From JBPRGG01 sp051418075 (lineage in GTDB: Bacteria > Bacteroidota > Bacteroidia > Cytophagales > Cyclobacteriaceae), in assembly GCA_051418075.1 (NCBI GenBank), contig JBPRGG010000005.1, positions 62,001 to 126,000 of the forward strand: a DNA stretch of 64,000 bases, written 5' to 3'. Both the position numbers and the translations under genes were made by a program. Positions 1 through 8,319 of the stretch are shown one piece after another (within the stretch, counting starts at the first letter, position 1; every line of letters starts with the position of its first letter). The notes beneath the pieces were generated by a model that was not told where the DNA came from, did not search any database, and saw only the letters and a list, made by a program, of their open reading frames with translations.

Positions 1-2714
1 GGCAATGTGGAAAATGAAGGCAGTGTCGCCTCCTTTAACTGATCAGGTAATATCGGTTGGGCCGGATCGGCATTTCTGGGCAAAGCAACTGCAAAAATAC
101 AGCCTTTGCCTTCTTTGCTGTCCAGGTTGATCGAGCCCTGGTGCATTTCTACCAGTTCCCTGGTCAGAGAGAGGCCAATGCCAGAGCCTTCATATGAACG
201 GGTATTGGAGTTATCTGCTTGAAAAAACCGTTCAAAGATCTTTTCCTGCAAATGTAATGGAATTCCAATGCCACTGTCAGAGACTACCAGGTTTATTCTA
301 TCAGGGTCCACTATCTCCAGATGAAGGCTTACCACTCCCCCGGCAGGAGTGAATTTAAAGGCATTTGACAATAAATTGTAAATGATCTTTTCCATTTTAT
401 CCGGGTCCAGACGAACGATCAGCTCCTGCTCTGGTATGATGATCTTGTATATTATCTCTTTTTCCACTGCCATTGGATTAAACAACTGGGCAATTGGATC
501 AACAAACGAGCTGAGATAAAAATCCCGATAATCCATTTGGGCTAAACCTACTTCAATTTTGGCCAGGTCCATCAACTGATTCACCAGTCGAAGTAATCTG
601 CGGGCATTTCGGTGGACCTGATCCGTTTCATAATGGGTTAGGGGATATTTATTTTTTTGGAATGGTGCCAGGATTAAATGAAGGGGTGTTCGAAATTCAT
701 GAGAAACATTGGCATAAAATCTGGATTTAAGCTGATCCATTTGTTTGATTTGTTCTGCTTCCAATTGGGCCTGCTGGGCTTTTTTAGCCTCCAGGTCAGC
801 CTCAGCTTGGGCAATTTTACTGCCACAAATGGCCGCAATTGTTTTCAGCGCTTCCAAATGCTGTAGTTGGAAAAATCCTTTTTGAGGATGTTCAGAGTCA
901 ATTACGCCGATTACCTTTTCTTTTTTAAAAATAGGAATGGCCAGTTCCGATAAACGGTTCTGGTCGTCCACAATATAGCGATGATCAAGAGAGGTATCAT
1001 AGATCAATTCGGCCTGTCCACTCAGGGCTACGGATCCCACAATTCCCTGCCCCAGGGGTATTTCAATGGGTTGGTGGATCCGGAAGTCTTCCGGATTTTT
1101 ATTGCCATATGCCGCTTTCTGTACCAGCATGCCCCGGTAATCATCCAGTAGGTAGATGACACAATCCTCCAGACCTAATCTTGAAATACAATTTTTGGCC
1201 ACATCCCATAAGATTTCCTCTACAGTATTCTTACCAAATAGGGAAGTGGCAAAATAATTAATAGTGGCATCTGTTTCCTTTCTGAGAATGATTTGTTTTT
1301 TCAGCTCCTGGTTGATGGTTTCAATTTCTTCTTTTTGTTGCTTGATCTTCAGGTTTTGCTCCTCCAGTTGTTTGGTATGGATTTTTTTGATCCGGTATTT
1401 TTGTAAGAAAGCTATTCCAGCCAGAAACAGAAAAATAGAAGCGCCGGCCAGGGTCCATTTCCACCTGTTTTGTAAAATAAAACGATCATTTAAAAAAGCC
1501 AGCCGTATTGATTGTTCTTCCAATTGACGGTTTTTTTGATTGACCTCCATCAAGACCTGCTGATTTTTGAATACCTGCATTTTTGTTTCATTCAGAATGC
1601 TGTCTTCCAGGGATTTATGGTTTTTGTAGTACATGTAAGCCTGGGAAATATTTCCGGCTTTCTCTTCTACATGAGCTAATAATTCCTGTGCCATTGAACG
1701 AAAACTAAATCCGGTTAATGAATCAGCCAACAATTTTACCTGATTAGCCAATTGAAAGCTTTGATTGGATTTTCCCTGTTCGGCATAAACTTTCGATAAA
1801 CTATATGTAACATGCAGCAGGATATCTGAAATCTTAGCCTCATTAGCCTGGTAAATCGCTTTTTCCAAATAATGAATGGCCTTGTCATAGTCTTTTACTT
1901 GATAATGAGTAAATCCCGGGTTGGCCATTGACCTGGTGCTGTGGATAAACATTTGTTGATCCTGAAAGAACTCCAGATTTCGCAGGAAAATATCAAGTGC
2001 CTGATCAAACTCTTGCAATTGTAAATGGAGCATACCAATATTAGATTCCAGCACGGTCAGCGATTTCTGATCACCATTTGCTTTATAAATATCCCTGGCG
2101 ATTTCATAATGTTCAAGTGCCTGTTCCGGCTCCTTCATCAGGTCAAATAGAATGGCAATATTCTGATGACTGGAAGCAATTCCCCTAAGATCCTGCAAAG
2201 AATCATATATGAATATGAATATGAATAAAGATCTGTTATAAAAAGATAAACTAGATGGATAATCACCCATTCGCTTGAATACAATGCCCAATCCATCATA
2301 ACTGTTCCCGGCCTGCTCTGGCAACTGATGTTTTTTTGACAAATCCAGGGCCAGGTTAAAAAAACGGATAGCCTGGGCATACTGGTTTTTCATGCCATAA
2401 CTGATAGCCAAACCTAGTGTAGCGTTGGTTTGATAAGACTGGGCTTTCAGAATCCCACTAAGGGTAATGGCTTGTTTAAACAAAACACTGGCTTCCTCCA
2501 GGTCCTGAGACCGCATTTCCTGAGCCAATTGGATCAGGTTTTCCAGGTAGGTGGTGTCTTTTACCAGCTGACGATCCAATAGTTGGCGTAAACTATCAAT
2601 TTTAGCTGATGGTATGGCAGAAGCCCCAAGGTAACACAAACAAATTATTAAAAGAATATAATATCTGGATAAACCATATTTGCCTGGAAAAGGAGTATGA
2701 AGCTTTATCGTCAT
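1..2714 (-). CDS. TPR-GAF sensor histidine kinase (partial, C-terminus off window)
   Basis: This reads as one open frame from an ATG at 2714 to the left edge, at least 904 residues, so the C-terminus is missing. The order is: an N-terminal hydrophobic signal or anchor (about residues 16-32); a TPR-like helical region (about 40-400); a membrane helix near 418-438; a short coiled coil; a GAF-like domain (about 480-630); then HisKA with SHEFRTPL (phospho-acceptor His672) and an HATPase_c domain with N box NLLSNAFKFTP, DSGIGIP and GSGIGLSL. It should autophosphorylate and pass phosphate to a receiver. In this family a receiver and AraC-type HTH often follow in the same protein, but that part would lie outside the window. 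A three-copy in-frame hexamer sits in the TPR part. The signal sensed is unknown. The kinase call is firm. Confidence 0.88.
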   Translation of the reverse strand, partial: MTIKLHTPFPGKYGLSRYYILLIICLCYLGASAIPSAKIDSLRQLLDRQLVKDTTYLENLIQLAQEMRSQDLEEASVLFKQAITLSGILKAQSYQTNATLGLAISYGMKNQYAQAIRFFNLALDLSKKHQLPEQAGNSYDGLGIVFKRMGDYPSSLSFYNRSLFIFIFIYDSLQDLRGIASSHQNIAILFDLMKEPEQALEHYEIARDIYKANGDQKSLTVLESNIGMLHLQLQEFDQALDIFLRNLEFFQDQQMFIHSTRSMANPGFTHYQVKDYDKAIHYLEKAIYQANEAKISDILLHVTYSLSKVYAEQGKSNQSFQLANQVKLLADSLTGFSFRSMAQELLAHVEEKAGNISQAYMYYKNHKSLEDSILNETKMQVFKNQQVLMEVNQKNRQLEEQSIRLAFLNDRFILQNRWKWTLAGASIFLFLAGIAFLQKYRIKKIHTKQLEEQNLKIKQQKEEIETINQELKKQIILRKETDATINYFATSLFGKNTVEEILWDVAKNCISRLGLEDCVIYLLDDYRGMLVQKAAYGNKNPEDFRIHQPIEIPLGQGIVGSVALSGQAELIYDTSLDHRYIVDDQNRLSELAIPIFKKEKVIGVIDSEHPQKGFFQLQHLEALKTIAAICGSKIAQAEADLEAKKAQQAQLEAEQIKQMDQLKSRFYANVSHEFRTPLHLILAPFQKNKYPLTHYETDQVHRNARRLLRLVNQLMDLAKIEVGLAQMDYRDFYLSSFVDPIAQLFNPMAVEKEIIYKIIIPEQELIVRLDPDKMEKIIYNLLSNAFKFTPAGGVVSLHLEIVDPDRINLVVSDSGIGIPLHLQEKIFERFFQADNSNTRSYEGSGIGLSLTRELVEMHQGSINLDSKEGKGCIFAVALPRNADPAQPILPDQLKEATLPSFSTL

Positions 2715-3111
2715 GTTCAGTTGGTTTTTATAATGGACCGTTAATGTAACTATTCTTAGTCCGTGGCCTTCGTAATTGGATGAAAAACAAACTGCATAAA
2801 AGGTTAAGTTTCCAGATATATGGTTTGATAAATCATTTTGCGTCAGTAAAAATAGATAATATTTATTTGTTAATCATATTTTTAGATTAATATATTATGA
2901 TCATTAATTTAAGATTATGGAATAGCAGGCTGTTTTTTTTGCTATTGTTTTATAGCTAGTTTCCTTTGTCTTCTTTAAGCGATTTTAGTCTAATATTAAG
3001 TTGTTTTCAATTTGTCCATCCAGGTCTTGAATACATATGTGATAAAGATTGGGATATACCTGTCATTCCTGATAAGCTTATTATCCTACTTTTAAAATAA
3101 AAAAATTTCAG
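2715..3111. other. Intergenic region, AT-rich, no gene seen
   Basis: About 400 bases between the divergent sensor kinase and the transposase remnant. It is AT-rich with stops in all frames. A weak 7-bp hairpin (2921-2927 with 2940-2946) is the only structure I noticed. It presumably holds the kinase promoter on the minus strand, but I see no clear TAnnTTTG at a sensible distance. Confidence 0.4.
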
Positions 3112-3297
3112 TTGAAAACCAAACAACATAGTATTGTAGACCTAAAAATCAGGGTCATCCTTGAAATATTCCATGAGGACCTTTCCCTTATGGAGATAAG
3201 TCAAAAATATTATATTCCTGTCCGTTTACTGAAAAAATGGAAGCAGGAGTTTATGCTGGAACTCAATAAAAACCAGGACCAGGCGGCATTTCCCTGA
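3112..3297 (+). pseudogene. IS3-type transposase OrfA remnant
   Basis: A 61-residue frame with no ATG; it can only begin at TTG 3112 or be a fragment (an in-frame stop lies at 3073-3075). The peptide has the pattern of the N-terminal helix-turn-helix of IS3-family OrfA proteins: a basic start, then LKIRVILEIF, then EISQKYYIPVRLLKKWKQEF, matching the family layout of a helix, a helix-turn-helix and a WKxxF-like motif. OrfA is usually about 90-100 residues and is followed by an OrfB integrase by frameshift. Here translation stops after the HTH and no DDE integrase or terminal inverted repeats follow. I infer a decayed insertion sequence. A small standalone HTH protein is the alternative. Confidence 0.5.
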
Positions 3298-3402
3298 GAA
3301 TCTTGTAATGATATATTGTATAAAAAACTGTATGATTCACCTGATTTGGGGGATTATTTTCATGGTATAAAATATTATATTTGCTAAAAAATCATTTGGT
3401 AA

Positions 3403-3951
3403 ATGAAAGTTTTAAAACGTATCCTTATTGCTATAGCTGGAATTGTGACAATTATACTAGCTGCTGCTCTGGTAATGCCAAAGAAATATGAAGTACAGCG
3501 ATCTGTAGTGATTAATGCTTCATCGTCTGTAGTGGTGCAACAATTAGCCATGTTTCAAAATTTCAAGGAATGGTCCCCCTGGTCTGCACTTGACCCTGAC
3601 ATGGAAACTCAAATTACTGGACAGGATGGAAAGGTAGGGGCCATCTACTCCTGGACTGGTAATAAAGATGTTGGCTCAGGTAGTATGAAGATAATCCAGC
3701 AGACCGCAGACAGGATAGATATAGACCTGGCTTTTCTGGAACCATGGGAATCCTCCGCCAAAACATATTTTACCTGGGCTGAAAAGGGCGGTGTTGTGGA
3801 AGTGGTGTGGGGAATGAGCGGTTCCAATCCAATCCCCATGAATTTATTTTTGAATATGGATAAAATGATCGGACCAGACTATGAAAAAGGATTATCTGCT
3901 TTGAAAGCAAGATGTGAGTCTTTAAAAATGCGAGGTGATATTGGGAATTAG
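3403..3951 (+). CDS. SRPBCC-family (START/Bet v1-like) membrane-anchored protein
   Basis: 182 residues. An N-terminal membrane helix (about 5-25) is followed by a segment beginning KKYEVQRSVVINA, the usual opening strand of polyketide cyclase/SRPBCC proteins, and FKEWSPWSALDPDM, the Trp-rich turn seen in this subfamily. The fold makes a hydrophobic pocket for lipids or other small molecules; no catalytic residues can be named. The start ATG at 3403 directly precedes the membrane segment. It stands alone between a transposase remnant and a gene-poor stretch, so context gives no function. Family call good, role unknown. Confidence 0.75.
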   Translation: MKVLKRILIAIAGIVTIILAAALVMPKKYEVQRSVVINASSSVVVQQLAMFQNFKEWSPWSALDPDMETQITGQDGKVGAIYSWTGNKDVGSGSMKIIQQTADRIDIDLAFLEPWESSAKTYFTWAEKGGVVEVVWGMSGSNPIPMNLFLNMDKMIGPDYEKGLSALKARCESLKMRGDIGN

Positions 3952-4346
3952 GGGAAGCGTAATGATGTTGTTAGAAACGTGCAAAGAGTCCTTGCCATTT
4001 TTCCATCTTTTGTACTGTCCGGTCGGGTGGTACTTTGTATTTTTACAAAAAGTACCCAAAAAAATTAAGAAAAAAACTTCCAAACCATTCGTGACCTATC
4101 GCTCTGGGCCATTGTGGCCTTGACACAACAGCCTGCCTGCATTTTCTGTGGGGCTACCTCTTTTTATTTCTTTATATGCTTTACCATATTGTAATTCTCT
4201 GATGCCATGAAGATAAGATCGGACTTTAATTTAATTATTCAAGGGCGACAGCCGGCATCGGTCGGTCATCAAAAAATAACGTCATTTTCTAAATGTTTTT
4301 TCTCCGGAAATGGAGGATTACTAATGATGCAATTATTGTCTTTCCA
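3952..4346. other. Gene-poor stretch with palindromic element
   Basis: About 400 bases with no convincing gene. A 62-codon frame starting at 3935 overlaps the SRPBCC gene and reads through the palindrome at 4029-4056; I do not consider it coding. The middle part is followed by a homopolymeric A-rich tract and a more GC-rich piece (about 4090-4160). It resembles a decayed intergenic repeat rather than a regulatory region. Confidence 0.4.
4029..4056. repeat. Imperfect palindrome GGTACTTT...AAAGTACC
   Basis: GGTACTTT at 4029-4036 is matched by AAAGTACC at 4049-4056, giving an 8-bp stem with a T-rich loop. The pairing can extend by GT/AC if two A are bulged out. I recall very similar GGTACTTTGTA/TACAAAAAGTACC sequences as dispersed intergenic repeats in Bacteroidota genomes, but cannot check copy number here. 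Confidence 0.5.
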
Positions 4347-5159
4347 CTATTTCTTAGTAATGATCCTTACCGGATCTCCAACCTTCACCTGGTTTCCTTC
4401 CAGACAGACCATATTTTGGCCAAAAAGAATTTTTGTTCCCGATTTGCGAAAGGTAGAAAGGGTTTTTAATGGTTCTTTCCCGGTAATGGCGGTTTCCTGA
4501 TCTATGGTGGTGATGCGGCAGCGGGCACAGGGTCTGGCCAGTCTAAAACGGGCTTGGCCGATCATGATTTCGTCCCAACTATCCTCTTCCCAGGCAGAGG
4601 ACCCTTTGATGACCAGGTTGGGCCGGAACCGATCCATTTGCACGGGCAGGTCTAATCGATTATTCAGATCTTGCAGGGATGCTTCACTGGTGAGCAAAAA
4701 TGGAAATCCATCGGATAAGGCGGTTGTATAACCTGGTGCGTATCTGGGATCCACCCAACGATCCACATCCTCTGGCAGGCATACTATTTGGCATTCCTGC
4801 CCAATGAAACGGCTAAACCATTGATCCAGCCTGGTATCCAACAGGGCTACTTCATACCAATCGTCCCATAGGTTCACCTTGATTCTGGACTGCTCTGAGG
4901 AGGAGTTAAAAGGGATTTGAATAGCATTCTGGGGATCTCTTTTTTCGAAAACCTGGTAATGATCTGCTTCAGGTTTCAGCCCCAGTAAAGCCAGTTTTGG
5001 TAGCGTTCTTTGACTGATGAAATTACGGTTCTGGTCTACCAGCATCCATTTTCTATCATGGCGGATACCATTTTTATCTAATTCAGCTGTTTCAAGAGAT
5101 AAACCAGCAACAGATTTGAGAGGATAAAAATAAATGGCAGATACAACTGATTGAGTCAT
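4347..5159 (-). CDS. MOSC domain protein (YcbX/mARC-like)
   Basis: 270 residues. The N-terminal MOSC_N beta-barrel begins with the family hallmark IYFYPLKSVAGLSL and RHDRKWMLVDQN. The C-terminal MOSC domain carries ARPCARCRITTID, whose cysteine corresponds to the conserved MOSC cysteine expected to bind the molybdenum cofactor. These proteins (YcbX, mitochondrial mARC) are molybdenum enzymes that reduce N-hydroxylated compounds, using electrons from a separate reductase. No ferredoxin domain is fused here, unlike E. coli YcbX, so a partner must supply electrons. Moco biosynthesis genes lie about 3 kb downstream on the other strand, which fits. The metallophosphoesterase gene lies just upstream on the same strand. 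Confidence 0.85.
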   Translation of the reverse strand: MTQSVVSAIYFYPLKSVAGLSLETAELDKNGIRHDRKWMLVDQNRNFISQRTLPKLALLGLKPEADHYQVFEKRDPQNAIQIPFNSSSEQSRIKVNLWDDWYEVALLDTRLDQWFSRFIGQECQIVCLPEDVDRWVDPRYAPGYTTALSDGFPFLLTSEASLQDLNNRLDLPVQMDRFRPNLVIKGSSAWEEDSWDEIMIGQARFRLARPCARCRITTIDQETAITGKEPLKTLSTFRKSGTKILFGQNMVCLEGNQVKVGDPVRIITKK

Positions 5160-5229
5160 TTTTCGGTTCTGTTTTTAAAATGGCAACTCCATGCAAAAAT
5201 TAATGGAATTTTTGACAGAACCTCTTTTT

Positions 5230-6216
5230 TCAGGATTTTTTTCTCAAAGTAATTAAACTGATTTCTCCCGGACAAAAGAAGCGAATAGGCAAACCTGAAA
5301 TACCAGCCCCTGAACTGGTATATCCGATCATCTGATCTTCCTGCCATAATCCATAGTATTTATCCTTTTCATGAACCAGTTGAGTTACTACCGGAATGCC
5401 TCCCGGCAGGCAGATCTGTCCTCCATGGGTGTGTCCGCACAGATAAAGGTTATATTTATTATAAGCGGCCAGTTTACTTATTTCAGGAGTATGAGCCATT
5501 AAAATTTTGAATGTTCCTTCACTTTCGGCTAATGCTTTTTTGCTGTATTGGGTAAAATAGTAATGGGGATCGTCAATGCCGGTTAAGGTTATGGATGCTT
5601 GTTGTTTCCCGATAGAAATGCTTTGATTGATCATCAGGTTGAGTCCTGTTTGTCTTAGCGCTTCTACCATATGATGGGAATCATGGTTTCCCAGAACTCC
5701 ATATACACCATCCGGGGCCTGAAGATGATCTACGATCTTTTTCATTGGCTCAACAATTTGAAGAAACGGACCTTCATTTTCCTTGCGATAATCTCCGGTA
5801 AACAGGGCCAGATCATAGCTTAATGTTTTTATCCGTTCCAACAGGATATCTTCCAGTCCAGGTAAGCCGTCAATATGAAGATCAGTAATATGCAGAATCC
5901 GGTATTGGTCAAACTCAACGGGAAGGTCATCAAAACTTAATTCAAGATTTCTTACCCGGATGTTTTTGGCATTATTTACTCCTTTTTGGTACAAACGACT
6001 GGTTTTCAAGAAGAAAGATACAAAAGGAAGTGCATAATCTACCAGACTTATAGTGCTGATTCGTTTACCCATGCAGGATAGACGGGACTTGCTGCTTTCA
6101 ATTTTGTTTCTTACCTGAGCCCAATCCTGCAGATGATCTACCTGCTCTTTAACATCGTCCAGTTTCATATTTTTAATAATTATCTTTCTATTTCTTACAA
6201 TATTACATGAATTCAT
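5230..6216 (-). CDS. Calcineurin-like metallophosphoesterase (YaeI-type)
   Basis: The motifs of the binuclear metallophosphoesterase fold are all present in order: HITDLHID, LFTGDYRK, GVLGNHDSHH, LMAHTPEI and CGHTHGGQICLPGG. The last, with GGQ, is typical of the YaeI/UDP-2,3-diacylglucosamine pyrophosphatase-like membrane-associated group. The N-terminal 100 residues include a short hydrophobic stretch (DYALPFVSFFL), suggesting peripheral membrane association. The first ATG is used here. An internal ATG at 6168 starting MKLDDVKEQV is equally plausible, because the preceding 16 residues look like leader sequence. Substrate unknown: a phosphodiester or pyrophosphate lipid headgroup is likely for the family. 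It is 70 bp upstream of the MOSC gene, possibly co-transcribed. Confidence 0.85.
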   Translation of the reverse strand: MNSCNIVRNRKIIIKNMKLDDVKEQVDHLQDWAQVRNKIESSKSRLSCMGKRISTISLVDYALPFVSFFLKTSRLYQKGVNNAKNIRVRNLELSFDDLPVEFDQYRILHITDLHIDGLPGLEDILLERIKTLSYDLALFTGDYRKENEGPFLQIVEPMKKIVDHLQAPDGVYGVLGNHDSHHMVEALRQTGLNLMINQSISIGKQQASITLTGIDDPHYYFTQYSKKALAESEGTFKILMAHTPEISKLAAYNKYNLYLCGHTHGGQICLPGGIPVVTQLVHEKDKYYGLWQEDQMIGYTSSGAGISGLPIRFFCPGEISLITLRKKS

Positions 6217-6371
6217 ATAAAATGTTAGGACTGAAAATGCTTTAGTTAGGTTTCCTTAAAGCTGAAAATGTGATAAAAATTAATCAAATGGTAATTTAAC
6301 CACCTGTTGATAACTTATTTTAATCAAACCCTACCTAAACAAGTTCCGTAAAAGTTCAATAAAATCCAAAA

Positions 6372-6379
6372 TAAATTTG
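6372..6379 (+). promoter_or_regulatory. Candidate -7 element TAAATTTG for the Crp/Fnr gene
   Basis: Perfect match to the Bacteroidota -7 consensus TAnnTTTG, ending 10 bases before the start codon, which would give a very short leader. No clear -33 TTTG-like element is seen at the usual spacing. Confidence 0.4.
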
Positions 6380-6389
6380 CACAAGTCCA

Positions 6390-7070
6390 ATGGGTAACGA
6401 ACGCAATATCTGGTATTTTGAGAATGTGGATCTTTTTGAATTATTTTGCCCCCACAAAGTCCCTTCTATGAAAGACAGGCATGTTTTTCATTACTACAAA
6501 AAGGATCAATACATTTACTTTGAAAGTGAACCTTCAAGGTATCTTTACCTGGTAGCCAATGGAAGGGTGAAGATCGGCAGCTATTCAGAAGATGGGAAGG
6601 AGGTAGTCAAGGCGATTCTTTCTTCTGGGGAAATATTTGGAGAAATGGCGCTGGTAGGTGAAACTACCAGGAGTGATTTTGCCCAGGCCCTGGATTCGGA
6701 TACTTCTATTTGTCCTATGACCATAGAAGATATGCATGAATTAATGTATAAAAGCCGTACCCTGAATTTAACCATATTCAAGTTGATTGGGCTGAGGATA
6801 CAAAAACTGGAAAGGAAAGTGGAATCCCTGGTCTTTAAGGATGCCAGAACCCGCATAGTGGAATTTATCCGGGACCAGGCCCGGGAAAAAGGTAAAAAAG
6901 TGGGTTTTGAAACCATGATAAAGAATTATTTGACCCATAAGGATATCGCCAGCCTTACCGGCACTTCAAGGCAAACGGTGACCACCATATTAAATGAATT
7001 GAAGGAAAAGAATATTATCACATTTAACCGCCGCAGAATGCTGATCAGAGATCTTACTTTGTTGAAATGA
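6390..7070 (+). CDS. Crp/Fnr-family transcriptional regulator
   Basis: 226 residues. The N-terminal cyclic-nucleotide-binding-type beta-barrel (about 20-140) contains YLYLVANGRVKIGSYSEDGKE and GEIFGEMALVG. A long dimerisation helix follows, then a Crp-type winged helix with HKDIASLTGTSRQTVTTILNEL as recognition region (about 180-205). The FNR-type N-terminal cysteine cluster is absent, so it is not an oxygen-sensing Fe-S protein. The effector is unknown; cAMP binding cannot be assumed, since Bacteroidota members usually lack the full cAMP contact set. It overlaps the convergent glycosyltransferase gene by 17 bp at the 3-prime end, so transcription of one could interfere with the other. Confidence 0.9.
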   Translation: MGNERNIWYFENVDLFELFCPHKVPSMKDRHVFHYYKKDQYIYFESEPSRYLYLVANGRVKIGSYSEDGKEVVKAILSSGEIFGEMALVGETTRSDFAQALDSDTSICPMTIEDMHELMYKSRTLNLTIFKLIGLRIQKLERKVESLVFKDARTRIVEFIRDQAREKGKKVGFETMIKNYLTHKDIASLTGTSRQTVTTILNELKEKNIITFNRRRMLIRDLTLLK

Positions 7071-7680
7071 ATTGGGCTAGTTCTGGATGTCTCAGCACAT
7101 CCTCCAGGTCATCTACATCAGATAAAACCGGAAGCCGGGACCAGGTAAGCTGATGTTTTCTTAATGTTTCTTCAGTCTGTTTGTAGACCTGATCATGACT
7201 CCAGGTTCGGTTCAAAAAAAGAAAATCATGCATTTTTTTTAATCCGATTAAGTAGTAGCCTCCATCAGCAGCAGGTCCAAGTACCACATCGGATTGATCC
7301 AGGTGTCGGAAAGCTGCTTCAAGCAGGGGTGCCGAAAGTTCAAAGATATCACTTCCCACCAGACAAATTTTATGATATCCTAAAGCAAATCCTTGGTCAA
7401 AGGCATGGAACATTTTCTGACCCAAATCCTGTCCCTGTTGCAGCTTTTTGAGGTAGCGCTTATTATCCCATGGATCATTCCGATCGATAAAATGACTGTA
7501 AAAAACAGCTTTATCTTTCTGTACTAATTCAGCGGTCTGATGGGTATGATTTAAAAGCTCCTGATAGATCCTGTAAGCGGTTTCATCATTGGTTTGAGCA
7601 GCTATCCTTGTTTTGACCTGACCAGGCAAGGGGTTTTTAATAAACAGGATCAGTAAACTTTTATACCACGGATCAGCCAT
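7054..7680 (-). CDS. TIGR04282/DUF2064-type glycosyltransferase-like protein
   Basis: 208 residues. The opening LILFIKNPLPGQVKTRI and the central ICLVGSDIFELSAPLLEAAF and GPAADGGYYLIGL are the signature segments of the TIGR04282 family (DUF2064), an NDP-sugar transferase-like fold related to MobA and CofC. TIGR04282 is annotated in databases as an arsenosugar biosynthesis glycosyltransferase, but most members sit outside arsenic clusters and the true substrate is unclear. The gene overlaps the end of the upstream rhodanese frame by 31 bp, implying translational coupling. It also overlaps the convergent Crp/Fnr gene by 17 bp. No arsenic genes are nearby. Confidence 0.8.
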   Translation of the reverse strand: MADPWYKSLLILFIKNPLPGQVKTRIAAQTNDETAYRIYQELLNHTHQTAELVQKDKAVFYSHFIDRNDPWDNKRYLKKLQQGQDLGQKMFHAFDQGFALGYHKICLVGSDIFELSAPLLEAAFRHLDQSDVVLGPAADGGYYLIGLKKMHDFLFLNRTWSHDQVYKQTEETLRKHQLTWSRLPVLSDVDDLEDVLRHPELAQFISTK

Positions 7681-8153
7681 TTGGACCAGCTTTTATTATA
7701 AGTATGTACACTGTCGGTGGGTTGATTTTCCTGATTAATCACCTGGTAGCCGTCGTTTTTCCATTGGAAAATGCCCCCATATATATTATAAACCTGGCTA
7801 TAGCCCATAGCCAGTAATTTTTCTCCTATTTTTTCACTTCTGTAGCCTACCGAGCAGTATACAATGATCTTTTTGTCTTTGGAGATATGACGGACATCTT
7901 TTTTGGAAAAATGGTCGTAATCAATGAATTGGGCTCCGGCAATTTTACTCACCCTGTATTCCGGACGGGAACGAATATCCAATATGACCAATTCCTCAGA
8001 CTCTGTTATCATATCCTCAAGCTGAGCCGGTTGGATCAAAGGCACCGTATGATTATAAAGGCTTTCCAGTTTTTCATCAAAGCTTTTCTGTCCGCAAGCA
8101 GGCATAATATTAATTATCAGCAATACATATAATCCAGTAATTAAAGACCTCAT
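7650..8153 (-). CDS. Rhodanese-domain lipoprotein
   Basis: I start it at the ATG at 8153 rather than at the longer frame from 8279, because this start gives a lipoprotein signal: MRSLITGLYVLLIINIMPAC with the lipobox cysteine at residue 20. A single rhodanese domain follows, with LDIRSRPEYRVSKIAGAQFI and the active-site loop CSVGYRS (catalytic Cys in a six-residue loop, as in sulfurtransferases). It ends with GGIFQWKNDGYQV. The likely role is sulfur transfer or persulfide handling at the cell envelope. The 31-bp overlap with the following glycosyltransferase gene suggests one transcript. Confidence 0.82.
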   Translation of the reverse strand: MRSLITGLYVLLIINIMPACGQKSFDEKLESLYNHTVPLIQPAQLEDMITESEELVILDIRSRPEYRVSKIAGAQFIDYDHFSKKDVRHISKDKKIIVYCSVGYRSEKIGEKLLAMGYSQVYNIYGGIFQWKNDGYQVINQENQPTDSVHTYNKSWSKWLIRGIKVY

Positions 8154-8319
8154 ATCAACAAAGATAAAGCAATCCATAAACAAAATGTGTCGGATTGATG
8201 ACTTATCCGGGGACACTAAATATATTAAAGCCAAAACCATTCCGGAATCCTGATTGTTTAAACAGGAATCCTGCTTCATTAATTATTCAGATTAGCTGGA
8301 TTCCATTATCTTTGATTAC

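Noticed and set aside
2921..2946. AATAGCA/TGCTATT hairpin downstream of nothing in particular
   Set aside because: Only 7 bp with a T-rich loop and not placed after a gene on either strand; probably chance.
3935..4123. 62-codon open frame through the palindrome
   Set aside because: It overlaps the SRPBCC gene, reads through the repeat, and its peptide is low-complexity basic sequence without family resemblance; best seen as a shadow of the repeat.
6305..6313. TGTTGATAA, the reverse of a TTATCAACA DnaA-like box, upstream of the Crp/Fnr gene
   Set aside because: A single degenerate nonamer with no partner box and no AT-rich unwinding region; expected by chance in AT-rich DNA.
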